A DNA stretch of 64,000 bases, from contig JAWHQI010000267.1 of NCBI GenBank assembly GCA_033032865.1, forward strand, positions 2,083,501 through 2,147,500. Reading direction: 5' to 3'. This document shows positions 1 through 10,303 of the stretch, one piece after another (positions within the stretch are counted from its first letter, which is position 1; each line of letters begins with the position of its first letter). The notes below the pieces were generated by a model. The model was not told where the DNA came from. It did no database searches and worked only from the letters and a program-made list of their open reading frames with translations. Origin of the DNA: Dactylorhiza incarnata (Eukaryota; Streptophyta; Magnoliopsida; Asparagales; Orchidaceae). The position numbers and the translations under genes were made by a program.

Positions 1-1816
1 AGGCCCTCCGTCGTCAAGCTATCCGCCCCAGGAACTAGCAAGCCGTCCACCGAAAGCTTCGCAAAAACTAAGTCCCCGGCGGCTAAGGCAATCTCTCGCC
101 GAAGGGACGAGAGCTCCTGCGACGTCATGAACGAGCCAGGAGTTCGGCGAGAAGGTCCTGCTTCCGAGAAGGAAAGCGCAGCCATCCTCGATTCCAGCTC
201 GGCGTTACGAACCTGCGACGCCTCCAACAAGACTTGGCTCGCCCGCAGGTCGCACTCAAGCTTGGAGATCGTCTCCGCCGCCACCAACTGCTCTTCCTGT
301 ACATACGAGAAGGACAAGTTAGAAGATGCGAAGGGAAGACAGCGAGTTTCAATCCAAGCTCGCGTAAAGTACCAAGATCACCTCGAAACTCCGACTGGAC
401 TCGGCTTTATCCTCGGCCGCCTTGGCGCGCCTTAGGGCCTCATTATCCCGCTTCTCGGCCTCCAATGTTAGCTTCCGATGAAGCATAAGCTCCAACTCAG
501 AGCCGAGAATATTCCGCGCGGTCTGGTGGAATAGCTCAGAAGCTCGCAGCATTGCTCGCGACCCCTGGTCGGCGAGAAAGCGAGGAGAAGCGTCCTGCAG
601 AACCTTCGCATCATCGCGACCGTAGAGGCCGAACAGGACGCTGAAGGCATCATCGTTCGGGACCTCATCCTCGCTCCACGAAGGCAGGCGAGTGCTCAAG
701 GTCACCTCGCTGCGCTCCCGACTCCAAGTAATCAGCGGCTCGCCGTCCAAGCCCCTGTTCAACGAACCCTGCCCAAAGTTGGGATGGTTCTAAGGGACAC
801 TATCTTCTTCCTCACGAGCGCGATCCTCCGCCACGCGCCGGGCAACTTCCTTTCTCTTCCTTTTCTTAACTGCGGGGGGTTCGTCCTCGGCCGGCATCCA
901 GCTGCGCGAAGGATCTCAGCCTCGGCGCCAACCCCAGGATGGATCTCCGCGACAGGAGACCCGTGCTCGCCTTCCTCCTCCTCACCATGTTGCATTGTCG
1001 CGGGATCAACAGCGGGAGATCGAGGAGGTGGGGTCTGACCCCCCACAGGCAGAATCGTGGTGGGAAGATGCCGACAAGCTGAAGATAGTCGTTAGACCAA
1101 GAAACGAAGGTAAAATTATTTATTAGCAGCGACTAAGGAAGGTTACCCTCGGCAGGCGGCACGAAGGCGAGATGGTCCACGTCCTTTCGCCAGAACTCGA
1201 TGTCGAGTTTTCTATTCTTCAGGGCGCGGAAGAGTTCCTCGCGGTTGCCTCTCAGAGCCGGAGTGGAGAGCGCCGTGGCCGGTCTCTGCTGAGGGCGATT
1301 TAGTATATGCGAGAAGTCACCCGTGACGAAGATGAACTTCTCGCTCCACCGGTGGACCTTGTTCGAAGTCCCAACCACTTTGCAGTGATGGCTGCCGAAG
1401 AAGATCACCCCCTCCTTGGTCGCTCCCATGTAGAAGATCTTGCAGAAGACGTCCAAGACGAAAGCGATCTTCTCGCTCCGAAGGAAGCAGAGGTAGCCGA
1501 TGATCATCGCTACCCCATTCGTATTAATCTGGGCGGGGACCCAGCCGTGGTACCGAAGAATCTGGCAGAACTCGGGCCAGAGAGGAAGGCGCAGGCCGAC
1601 CTCGAAGTGCGACAAGGAGAAGGCGAGCTTGCCCTCCGAAAAAGTGTTAATCCGCTCATGGGGAGCGGGAAGGCCGACCCGGAAGCCTTGCGCGAGGTGT
1701 TGATGGACGAATCTCTCCAAATCGTCCGCGCGGGTGACGGGTTTCTTGAACTTATGCGCGACAAAGTTCTCGGCATAGGTCAAGCGACGGGTTTCCACTT
1801 CCAAAGAAGGCGTCAT
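1..1816 (-). pseudogene. antisense gene ag1, copy 1 (Transposase_28-like domain plus coiled coil), 3' end off window
   Basis: Three exons can be traced on the minus strand. Exon 1 (1816-1147) is open for 223 codons. It carries a domain like the Pfam 'putative gypsy type transposon' family (PF04195): FEVGLRLPLWPEF, then PAQINTNGVAMIIGYL, then NKVHRWSEKFIFV. It ends GAGG|GTAACC, phase 1. Exon 2 (about 1078-382) has an acidic/basic linker (KKRKRKEVARR) and a GEPLITW...LPSW block. It needs one frameshift and contains one TAG, so this copy is broken. It ends TTCGAG|GTGATC, phase 0. Exon 3 starts at 296 after TATGTACAG and reads as coiled coil (QLVAAETISKLECDLRASQ) to the window edge. Element A shows the same exon order and phases. 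A TATA box lies 86 bp upstream of the ATG. The function is unknown; the domain is common in plant retroelement annotations. Confidence 0.7.
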
Positions 1817-1901
1817 CGTAGCGAGTAAGAAGAAGAAGACGAGAAGGAAAGACAATTGAAGAAATTCGAGAAAGCGCGCCGATTTCAGACCCCTACCCCC
1901 C

Positions 1902-1909
1902 TATTTATA
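1902..1909 (-). promoter_or_regulatory. TATA box of antisense gene ag1 (copy 1)
   Basis: TATAAATA on the minus strand, 86 bp upstream of the exon 1 ATG at 1816. The corresponding gene in element A has the same octamer at 36085-36092, about 100 bp upstream of its ATG. Confidence 0.6.
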
Positions 1910-2197
1910 GAAATCGGCAAAAGGGAAGGGGGGGGGGGGGGGGGGTCGCGACGATAATTCGTGCGAGGTGTCTACCTACTCGCTAACGTGGAAATCGCGC
2001 AAAATATCTTATACGAGGGGTGTTAACTACTTTCTCGCGTCTAAGCGACGATCTACAAAAAACGCAAGAAAGCCCTGCAGAAGACAGGTCAACATAAATT
2101 CAAGCGATAAGGTTTGAAAGTCGCAGCACACAGATAATCCTGGATTATTACAACACTCGCAGAATAATGTTCTAACAACACAAATCAGCAAGCAATC

Positions 2198-3357
2198 CTA
2201 GTTGACATGAGGATCGCTGCGCCTATCCGAGGTTGCGCCAAACCGCCCGTTGAAACCCAGCTGACGCGCGAAGCCCATCTGCTCATTCGCTCTCGCCATG
2301 AATTCCTCGCCAAGCCGGATGTGCTCCTCCATACGATTCAACGTCCCAAGGGACCCCATACTCGCCCGAAGGCTGCGCACTTCGGCCTTCAGCGCCTCAT
2401 AGCGATGTTCTATGCCGACCATCCGACTATCCAGCTCGGTGACGAGATAGTGCTTTCCCTCTGCCATCTCTAGCCGATGCTCGAATCCTTCGATGTTTGA
2501 GACGCGTCCCTCAAGCGAGGTTATTCGCCGATGAACCTCGTAGGGCAGCAACCTCTCTACCTTTATCTCCAGGTCGAGGTAGGCGGAGGCCATCTTCGTC
2601 CTATACTCGCGAGTAGGAAGTCCGAGCGACTCAATGAAAGCAGACCCCGGAGACATGGCACGAGCTGGACTGAGCCTTCGCCGAGGAGATCGGCGAGGAG
2701 AAGGCGAGCGCCGAGGAGTGTGCCGGCCCCCTGAGCGCCCACCTCTTCCGTTGTGCGACGATGACCCGCTGTCAGGGCGCCGAGGTAGCTGGGTCGTGGG
2801 AAGAACCGAGGAAGATTCTCCAGCAATGGTGACCCGAGAGTTCTTCAGCAATATGCGGTTCCCACCCGGTACGCGATTGGGAAGAGGGGATGGATGCCGA
2901 GAAGGTTCCCGCTCAGGGAGAATCCCTGCGGTAAGGACCGGTGGAGGCGGTAGGTGCTCGGCACTTGCTCGCCCTTCGAGCGGGGACGTCTGTATGTTTA
3001 CCTCCGCTAAGGGCTCACCTGCGAAAGAACTTCGGCATCAACGAAAAGTCCCCACAAGAATCGCAGTATCTCGACAAAGCGCTTACCTTCTCGGAGAGGA
3101 TCCTGGTTGGCGTTCTGGGGTTCGTCCTTGGCATTAGTTAGAGGAATTTCGTCCCCCAACCTCTCCGCAGTCGACGGCGCAAGGGGAGGTTCAGGCGCGG
3201 AGGTCGCCGGATTCGCCTGAGGAACCTCCTCAGCCAAGGGGCTAAGACGACGCTCGGAGGCTCCTCTTTTCCTCTTGCGAGTATCCGAGTTTTTCGTCTT
3301 CTTCATTAACTTCATCAACAGCTCGGTCTTCGCGAGCATCTGCTCGGCAGACAGCAT
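2198..3357 (-). CDS. antisense gene ag2, copy 1: two-exon, intact 363-aa protein of unknown function
   Basis: Join of 3357-3087 and 3018-2198 on the minus strand, with a 68-bp GT-AG intron (GAAG|GTAAGC ... TTCGCAG|GTGAGCC, phase 1). The joined length is 1092 nt with no internal stop, giving 363 residues. The N-terminus is lysine/arginine rich (KKTKNSDTRKRKRGASERR), the middle is proline/serine/arginine rich (RRSPSPRRSPRRR), and the C-terminal ~150 residues are a heptad-like coiled coil (EVHRRITSLEGRVSNIEGFE, then RMEEHIRLGEEFMARANEQM). Without splicing, the first exon frame meets a stop inside the intron region. The C-terminal coiled coil resembles exon 3 of ag2 in element A. A TATA box lies 49 bp upstream. 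I do not recognise a family; a nuclear, DNA- or RNA-associated scaffold is only a guess from composition. Confidence 0.6.
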
Positions 3358-3405
3358 CTCGTCGATTCTAAAAAAGTGGCGTGTCAAGGAAGGACCACCC
3401 CCCTC

Positions 3406-3413
3406 TATTTATA
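3406..3413 (-). promoter_or_regulatory. TATA box of antisense gene ag2 (copy 1)
   Basis: TATAAATA on the minus strand, 49 bp upstream of the ATG at 3357. It lies between the ag2 start and the 3' LTR of the host element, so ag2 has a promoter of its own, separate from the LTR promoter, which reads the other strand. Confidence 0.6.
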
Positions 3414-3510
3414 GACTTCCGGGGGTTCTAGGCCTGCCGAGTAGGTAGATTTCCCGCCAGAACAAGTTCGTCGAATAAGGTTTGGATGATTCTTTCCGAC
3501 CAACTACGTT

Positions 3511-3531
3511 GCTCGCAAAGAGCGGGGATTG
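3511..3531 (+). other. polypurine tract of copy 1
   Basis: Purine-rich stretch AAAGAGCGGGGA ending directly at the TGTACAACC start of the 3' LTR. The same block precedes the 3' LTR of element A (37703-37723), which fixes the LTR boundary in both. Confidence 0.65.
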
Positions 3532-4199
3532 TGTACAACCCTCATTCTCCGAAGGTGGGCCCCACTAAAAGCCACGTAGGCGGAGGTCAAGGTCAAAAGG
3601 TCAAGACAGAAGTCAACAATCCCGAAGACGAAGGAAGATCAAGAGCTTTGGTTGTGCGAGAAGGTACTCGCTCCCCCCATGACGAGGAGGAAAGCCCTGC
3701 CCGGCGTTCCCTACCCGGCCAGGCGAGGAATCCATGAGCTCGGACCTACTCGCCTATTGGCGACTTGGTCAACCAACTCGCCAATTAGGTCTGGGGTCCT
3801 TACCTGCTCGCCCACCTATTTCCTTGTCTAAGAAACCAACTCTAGGGGGTCAGGGATGGTCATCTGCTTCCCCCCTAGGATTTGTCTATAAATAGACCCC
3901 CAGGGGTACTAGAAATGACACTTGTCAAAATTATAGTTGCACCCCTCCCCCTTTGACAATCAAGATATCAAGTGTCTACCTAGTACCGAGCTCGGCCATT
4001 CGTGGTTTTGGAGGGGAAGACTCTTTTGAGTTTCTGGGTACGTGGTGGGACCTCCCTGCCGCAGCACCTGGGGTTGTGTCCCTTATCTCTTCATTTCATC
4101 CGTAGTGGCTAACCAAAACCTTCTCGCTGAACCGCTGAGCAAGTAGCCTCAGGCCGCATTGATCCGAATTTTGGGGCCAGGATTTTCCACGCGTCAACA
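3532..4199 (+). repeat. 3' LTR of copy 1 (668 bp)
   Basis: Starts TGTACAACCCTCATTC and ends GCGTCAACA (TG...CA). It contains the family core promoter TCTATAAATAGACCCC at 3885-3900 and repeated ACTCGCC motifs in U3. The LTRs of element A start TGTACAACCCCCAT and have the same TATA context, so they belong to the same family though clearly diverged. The region after TATA (TGGGACCTCC.TGCAGC) also matches the other LTRs. Confidence 0.75.
3887..3894 (+). promoter_or_regulatory. LTR TATA box (copy 1)
   Basis: TATAAATA followed by GACCCCC, identical in context to the TATA boxes at 17180, 18715 and 38657. It marks the U3/R boundary region of this LTR family. Confidence 0.6.
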
Positions 4200-5365
4200 T
4201 CATTAAATATTACTTATATGCTGTCAGACTTTATTATAGTAATATTTATTATTTATTCTATTTATATATTGCTATATATTGCTGATTTGACATTACAACG
4301 TGCAAACATTTAATGCTGTAGCCGTTTGACAAAAGCATTAATTAATGTAGCCGTTGCAGCAAGCTATACACGGCAAGTTATCTTCTCGAGGATCTGGGAA
4401 ATGAAAGAAATATTATTTCTTTCCTCTTTGGTCGGCAAGGATTCAAATTAGCCGAAGAAGACAACAGCTATACACGACGACAGGAATCATTCCTTTTATA
4501 CAGCAGAATATATTACAGCAGAATATATTACAGCAGAATATATATCAGAATATATACAGCTGCTCTCTCTTAACATATATATATACAGAATATATATTGT
4601 TGTATAGATCTAACATAGACAGAATATATTAACATCTTCTGTACATGAATTAGAGAATAAGAAGAATAAGAGAAAAATAAGAACAGAGCAAAAAGAAGAA
4701 GCAGATCAAATTATATTATCTTCTTTTTGCTAAACATCTTTCTTGCAGATCTTCATCCTGAGACACCAAAACACTATCAATTGCTCAGGGAGAAGAAGAA
4801 GAAGAGGATCACAATCTAGATGAGAAGCTCCATCCACAAGCTGTCATCTAAACTAAATCAGACAGGGGGAGATTCCTTCAACATCATCATCAAAATCCAA
4901 ACACAACTACCAATCAGGATCTTCATCAAGAGTCTTCTCAGCAAAAAGAGAAGAACAATAAATCTTTCCCTTTCTCCTTCCCCATCTTGTACAGGGTTAA
5001 AACTCCCTTCCAAAAGTTTACCTGTTGGTGGCAAGACACATGATCAAAAATCTAGTTGATTTATAAGCACCTGAACAAAAGCTTATAAGTGTGAGGGCAC
5101 CTGATCAAAACTCCCAGTGGATTCCTACCAAGGGTGGTAGAAGAGTAGATGTACCCAGTTGAGGGGAACTACTATATATCTTGTGTCATCTGGATGTGTT
5201 TTGCCTTCTTTGTTTATGTGTTTTATTTGTGCTGTATTTATGCTTATTTACTGTTTGATTTTATTATAGCAATCAGCACTCATATATATTTATATATATC
5301 ATTTATTTTGAAAGCAAAGTTAAACAAGAGTTTTAACAAATATAATAAGAACTAATCTCCTTTCA
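4200..5365. other. AT-rich non-coding stretch
   Basis: No gene recognised. It includes a short tandem stretch of TTACAGCAGAATATA near 4500-4560 and a purine-rich segment near 4640-4830. The region at 4860-5150 (CAGGGGGAGATTCC, then GGTGGCAAGACAC) looks like debris of another LTR element, but I cannot set boundaries or find paired LTRs. Confidence 0.4.
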
Positions 5366-5632
5366 GTGCGGCTTGGCCTGGCCGCACCCAAAGGGGTGCG
5401 ACTTGGCTTGACCGCACTCCAAGGGGGTGTGGCCGAGCCGCACCCAAGGGGGTGCGGCTTGGCCGCACCCAAGGGGGTGCGGCTTGGCCGCACCCAAGGG
5501 GGTGCGGCTTGGCCGCACCCCACATGGGGTGCAGCCTGGCCGTACCCCCCACTATGGGGGGTGCGGCTATTCGCACCCCACTAGTGGGGTGCGGGCTAAT
5601 CGCACCCCAGTAGTGGGGTTCGGTCATGGCGG
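5366..5632. repeat. 25-bp GC-rich hairpin tandem array
   Basis: About ten degenerate units built on GGTGCGGCTTGGCCGCACC. Exact 25-bp spacing is seen at 5461, 5486 and 5511. Each unit is self-complementary (GGTGCGG / CCGCACC), so it can form hairpins on either strand. The ORFs here on both strands are by-products of the repeat. A similar array with the same core lies at 9375-9640 inside an LTR. Confidence 0.8.
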
Positions 5633-5788
5633 CGCGCGACGTGTTTCGTGCGTGTTCTCGCACTGCCGGTTAGCGGCGGAAATGGAGGGTTCGGTTTCTT
5701 CAACTCGAGCGATCATACGTTGACCGTTGACCCCACCTCTCTTTAGTGGAGTTTTCTCTAGACGCATCTCAAGGCCTTTATGGATGTA

Positions 5789-5903
5789 TAACAACTGTGA
5801 AATGCGGCCATCCAACCGTTCTTGTGTCATGTGCAATATACTTTGAGATATTTGCACTTTTAGATACCCATGTGGACGGTTGGATGTCCCGCACTTCACG
5901 GTT
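5789..5903. repeat. foldback hairpin (about 115 bp)
   Basis: Left arm TGCGGCCATCCAACCGTT and right arm ACGGTTGGATGTCCCGCA are inverted repeats with a short AT-rich loop containing its own small palindrome (GTGCAATAT / ATATTTGCAC). The outer arms extend to GTGAA / TTCAC. The structure resembles a small MITE. No clear target duplication is visible. Confidence 0.55.
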
Positions 5904-6045
5904 AAGTGCAATAATGCACTTTATCCGCCTCAAATCCTTTATTATTGCGTCCGTCGCCGGAGGTGCCACCGCATTGAAGTGTAATGATGATCAGAGTGGA
6001 GGGCATGTCTGTTGAGGTACTTTCATATTCATATATCATGTCGAT

Positions 6046-6445
6046 TGTTATCCGCACTACAGTTTTGGCTACCCGTACTCTTTTTGTGTAAATTATTACG
6101 TGTCATTTGGAAATACGCCTTGTACATGCATTTTTAGAAAATGTGTTCAACACGAAAGTTGTAGATCTCGACGACGAAAGTTGTAGATCTCGTCGAGATC
6201 TACAACTTTCATGTTGAACAAGTTTCCTAAAAATGCATATACAAGGCGTATTTCCAAAAAATCGCTATAATTACGCACATGTTTCAATCGGGGCGGCAAT
6301 ACGTCTTGTGCGCGCATTTTTAAGAAAAGTGTTCAACACGAAAGTTGTAGATCTCAAAAATGCATGTACAAGACGTATTTCCAAAAGACGCGTAATAACT
6401 CATACAAAAAGAGTGCGAATAGCCAAAACTGTAACGTGGATAACA
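6046..6445. mobile_element. 400-bp foldback element with long inverted arms
   Basis: The left end TGTTATCCGCACTACAG and the right end (reverse complement TGTTATCCACGTTACAG) begin roughly 100-bp imperfect inverted arms, both containing TTTTGGCTA, then ACTCTTTTTGT, then TTTGGAAATACG. The centre holds a second-level palindrome around GAGATCTACAACTTTC. The motif AAAGTTGTAGATCTC also occurs in the Helitron-like repeats at 13.4-14.1 kb. No ORF and no confident target duplication. Confidence 0.6.
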
Positions 6446-7490
6446 GTCGCCTATTTCATTAAAAAAATTTATTCATATTTCACTTCATTTGACTTTATAT
6501 GTGAGTATCTAGTAGGGTTCGTTTAGCACGATGTCTTTGCTCCGACGAGTTTGGACAAAAACGCAACCGTCCTATAACAAAGAGGAGAAAGCTTTTGCAC
6601 AAAATGGATGAGAATGCACGGTTTTGCGCGAAATGGCGGAAAATGCTTCAAACCACAAACAAAGAGGAGAAAAGTTAATACGAAGAAAATAAATAAATAA
6701 ATAAGGGTAATGTTATTTGTACATCATAAATTGCTATTTATAGCCCATGGATATCTGTATCACTCAAAATTATATTTGTACCCCGACCGGCTATTTATAC
6801 CCCAATGTTTAAAATTTTAAAACAAACATAAAATGATTCCTGCAAAATATATTGTGAAACTACGTCATCATCAAAATGGATTGTGACATAAAACTAATTT
6901 CTTCAAAATTTAGTCACCATCCGTAAGCTTCCGCTCAAAAAATATTATCCCTGCAAATCATAAGAATGTGAAGTCATTATGTCCATATGTTCTAAACTGC
7001 ATATTTCCTTCATTGCAATGGGGAAGGGGTACGAATATAAGATTTTAGGGTTATAAAAAATGTTATTTTAGAGGGAGTCATGGTGTGTGAATAGCTAAAA
7101 ATGAAATGCTAGTTTTTTTTGTCTAGAAAATTTATTTATGTAGTTTATATTATTGATTTGTTGTTAACAATATTAATTTGCGGTTAACATTTTGATTTGC
7201 ACCAAGTATTTTTCAAAATATATGATTTTTGTTTACAATGGTTTGCGAATAGTCAAATTTAATTTGGCTTTAACAATTCCCATTTAAACCGGGGGCTCAA
7301 ATCCTAACTCCCCAAAAATAAAGACGTGGCATAAACTAAAAATAATAAAGATCCATATCTATATTAGCATCCAATGTAGACGGACAAACAGACGGACGGA
7401 CGGACGGACGGATCACGGACGGACAAATATCTTCTGTGCGCCTGATTATATATAAGAATCATCGACCCATAATAATAACAACAATAAGTC

Positions 7491-7526
<36 letters not shown>

Positions 7527-7722
7527 TGTGAAAGAGTTTGAAGCTGTGAGCATTTCATAGCTGCTTAGGGGTAGCCGAGGGAAGATGGGCTCCGTTTGGT
7601 ATGGCGGTGGGGGTCTTGAACGCGGTGGTCATGAACTGTCGTTCGTGAACGTCTGACCTCACCTAAGAAACTTCATTCACTTTTAAGTTCAAAACTAGTT
7701 TTCTTTTCATGGTGGCTGTCAT
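6446..7722. other. AT-rich non-coding stretch with microsatellites
   Basis: No gene recognised. It contains a GGAC/GGACGGAC tract at about 7380-7425 and an (AAT)n tract at about 7488-7527. The sequences GGGTTCGTTTAGCACG near 6515 and GGGCTCCGTTTGGTA near 7587 look like hAT or Harbinger MITE termini, but I could not pair them. Confidence 0.4.
7715..7722. repeat. target site duplication (left) of hAT element
   Basis: GCTGTCAT, repeated exactly at 8427-8434. Confidence 0.8.
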
Positions 7723-8426
7723 CATGGGCGGACCCACCGTAAGACACGCACAGGCACGTGCCCGGGCGTGATTTTCGCAAATAAAGGCTAGAGAAGGCAA
7801 CGGTTGCCAGTTTCGCGAATAAAGGCTAGGGCGATTTCTGGAGTGATTTTGGCGACGACGACGGGCGACGAGGTGTGCGGTCACCCGTTTCACTTCTGCC
7901 CCCTTTCTCCTGTCTCCGGGAGTGCCCGAGCAGCGAAGCAGGCACGCGACGGCGAGGAGGCATCCTGCCCAGGTCCAGTCCAATCTCCAGATATAGGATT
8001 CGAGTCTTCTCAATCTCCGATCTCACGTTCTCAATACGCAAGTGATTTCATGTTTAGATTTAGGTTTTCTCCCGTTTCTCCAATCTTTCTGTCCGCCGAG
8101 ATGAGTTGATCTGTAGATGTCATTGATCTATTAATTTTTTTGATTTTCTCCTAAATTCTTGTATTTGAAGTGTCCAATATAATATTTTTTTCAATCTTGA
8201 AATTATTATTTCACGTTTTCAGAGGATACGTCAACACAATGTATCTTGTTGATCTGTAAGTTTTTATGATATGTTTTATCTCGATAACCAGCATAATTTT
8301 TTATGATATGTAATGATTTTATATTGCGGAAAGAGCAAACAAAAAATTCAGCAATATTTTCAAAAATGACATGTATGTTAAAGTTTACTGTGCCCGGACA
8401 ACACTAAAATCCTAGTTCCGGCACTA
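7723..8426. mobile_element. non-autonomous hAT element (704 bp)
   Basis: Bounded by a perfect 8-bp duplication GCTGTCAT at 7715-7722 and 8427-8434, the size expected for hAT transposons. The termini CATGGGCGGACCCA and (reverse complement of the right end) TAGTGCCGGAACTA form imperfect terminal inverted repeats sharing the core CGGA. No transposase (hATC dimerisation domain or BED finger) is encoded; the ORFs at 7804-8109 and on the other strand have no recognisable domain. Confidence 0.75.
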
Positions 8427-8434
8427 GCTGTCAT

Positions 8435-9128
8435 AACCGTTCATCGGAGCAAAAACGCCGCGGAGCCTAGGACTGGCTGGCACCTCCATGTGCTTAGTGA
8501 AGTTATTCTGTCGGAGCTCTCCGCGGCCATTACTTGCACGTAGCCAGCTCGGGCTCACGCGCAAAAGTGCATGGAAGTGTGACTTTCTTGGTCTCTCCAA
8601 CAATTAATAGACTTCTTGCTCCGGGACACAATTATTTAAATAGTTTTATTACTGTAATTTTGTTTTTGGGGGCTTATAATTGCAGACCTAAAATGGATAA
8701 TTGCAGCCCCTAAAATAACCCTACTATTACAATATAACCTAAAAATAAGCCTCTATTTGCCGTCCCTTTCATTCCTCCCGTCTCCTAGTTTTCACGATAC
8801 CGCCGCCCCCTATTCTCGCGTTCCCGTGCCCGCGACTGCCTTCCCTGTGCCTGCGACGTCGGGCAAACATCCGCTCGCCCGCTATCCGTTCACTGATTTG
8901 TATATCTAACTATAATGATGATTATAGAAAATCAATTTCAGATAACTAATTTTAGACTTTGCTCATTATTTCATGCAAGTTGGTGATCATTTTGGAACAA
9001 CGGATCGTCAATGTTATTTATTACTCGTTACTACTAATTGATATTTTGTAATTTGCTTAAACGTTTAATTTTTGTATGTTAGACCATAATTTTGGTTTTC
9101 TAACTCTATTTCACAAATTTACTACTCT
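8435..9128. other. non-coding stretch
   Basis: No gene recognised. Low-complexity and AT-rich after 8610, with a GC-rich island near 8770-8890. Confidence 0.4.
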
Positions 9129-9374
9129 TGATGGGGTTCCCCAAAACGTATCCAGCCGGACCCATGATTTTCCGCCACGACCTCGACCGGCTCGCCGATA
9201 TAATTAAAACGGGTCCACTCTCGTGTAATTCTGAGTCACTTTGATCCTCCAAATGGATACCGGAGCGCACACGTGCACACTATCCACACCCCCATCATGG
9301 GGTCAAAGTCAACCCCACCATGAAGGAAGTGGACAGACCAGCGCAGCAACAACCAACCGGACTGCACCACCGCA

Positions 9375-9640
9375 GTGCGGCCAGGGCTCCCCCTACTGGG
9401 GTGTGGCCAAACCCGTCGTTGTGCGGTCAGGGCCGCACCCCCTCTCCTTGGGGTGCATCCACGGCCGCCCCCTCTCCTTGGAGTGCGGACAAGGCCGCAC
9501 ACCCACCCCTCTCTAGAGGGTGCGGCCTTGGCCGCACCCCCTTTCTCCATGGGGTGGGGCCTAGACCGCACCCCTTTTTTTTGGTTCGGCGAGTGCAATC
9601 ACGGCCGCTCTCCCCCCTTGGGGTGAGGCGGGGACGCACC
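9375..9640. repeat. GC-rich hairpin array in U3
   Basis: Degenerate units built on GTGCGGCC...GGCCGCACC with spacers such as CCCTCTCCTTGGGG. The units are self-complementary and share their core with the array at 5366-5632, although the two lie 4 kb apart in different contexts. Confidence 0.7.
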
Positions 9641-9711
9641 TCCCAGGTGTCGTCTGGCTACACCTTCTAAGTCCACATTCGCATCACGAACGAAATGCCC
9701 CCAAGTTAACG

Positions 9712-10070
9712 ATGCGCGCATAACGCCTCCGTGCTCACCGCGTGCTCAGAGAACACCTCCGCGCGCTCAGTAGAACACCTCTGCGCTCACTGCGCGCTCA
9801 GAACGTCTCCGCACTCTCAGACCACCTCCGCGCTCACCGCGCGCTCAGAAAGCCTCCGCGTTCATTGCGCGCTCAGAACGCCTCCGCGTTCATTGCGCGC
9901 TCAGAACTCCTTCGCGTTTATTGCGCGCTCAGAACGCTTCCGGGTTCGTTGCGCGCTCAGAACGCTTCCGCGTTCCTGGCGCGCTCAGAATGCTTCCGCG
10001 TTCGTCGCGCGCTCAGAATGCTTTCGCGTTCAACGCGCGCTCCGAACACGTTCGTGTTCCCAACGCGCGC
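9712..10070. repeat. 30-bp tandem array (CGCGCTCAGAACGC units)
   Basis: Repeats of CGCGCTCAGAACGCCTCCG with a period near 30 bp, regular from about 9839 to 10060 and degenerate before. It lies about 230 bp upstream of the LTR TATA box. The ORFs here simply read the repeat in several frames. Confidence 0.8.
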
Positions 10071-10296
10071 GACAATTAGCCTTTCCTAATTTTCCAGATT
10101 GCAGGTCCAGTTCACTGCGCTCAACGCTATAAACGAAGCTGCCCAAACTGCCCAAACTGACCGAACTACCTGGGGGCAAGACAGGAATATCCAAAAAGTG
10201 GCGATCCGTGTGCCCCAAATCGATCAGCGTGAATCGCCTGTCAGGTGATTACGGTGGTTGCAACGACAAAATTATCGGGCTACCCCTGCCCAAGGC

Positions 10297-10303
10297 TATA
10301 AAA
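10297..10303 (+). promoter_or_regulatory. TATA box of solo LTR
   Basis: TATAAAA within GGCTATAAAATGAGC, followed by a GAAG-rich leader; typical of an LTR U3/R junction. Confidence 0.55.

Larger units (their letters stand above)
1..4199 (+). mobile_element. 3' part of non-autonomous LTR retrotransposon (copy 1 of the antisense-gene family)
   Basis: Only the 3' half lies in the window. It holds the antisense gene pair ag1 (off the left edge to 1816) and ag2 (2198-3357), then a polypurine tract and a 3' LTR at 3532-4199. The order and spacing match element A at 34097-39026, including the shared tract GCTCGCAAAGAGCGGGGATTG just before both 3' LTRs. No gag, protease, RT or integrase is visible in this part. 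Because the 5' end is outside the window, no target duplication can be checked; the base pairs after the LTR are TCATT. The family resembles plant Tat-type gypsy derivatives that carry antisense ORFs, a judgement based on the gag and protease of element A. Confidence 0.8.

Noticed and set aside
5746..6015. 89-aa ORF and its antisense partner
   Set aside because: They span a small foldback; no homology recognised and no gene signals.
7804..8109. 101-aa ORF inside the hAT element
   Set aside because: No transposase domain, overlapping ORF on the other strand, ordinary composition.
9731..10132. 133-aa ORF with ARSERFRVRCALRT repeats
   Set aside because: Product of the 30-bp tandem array, open in more than one frame.
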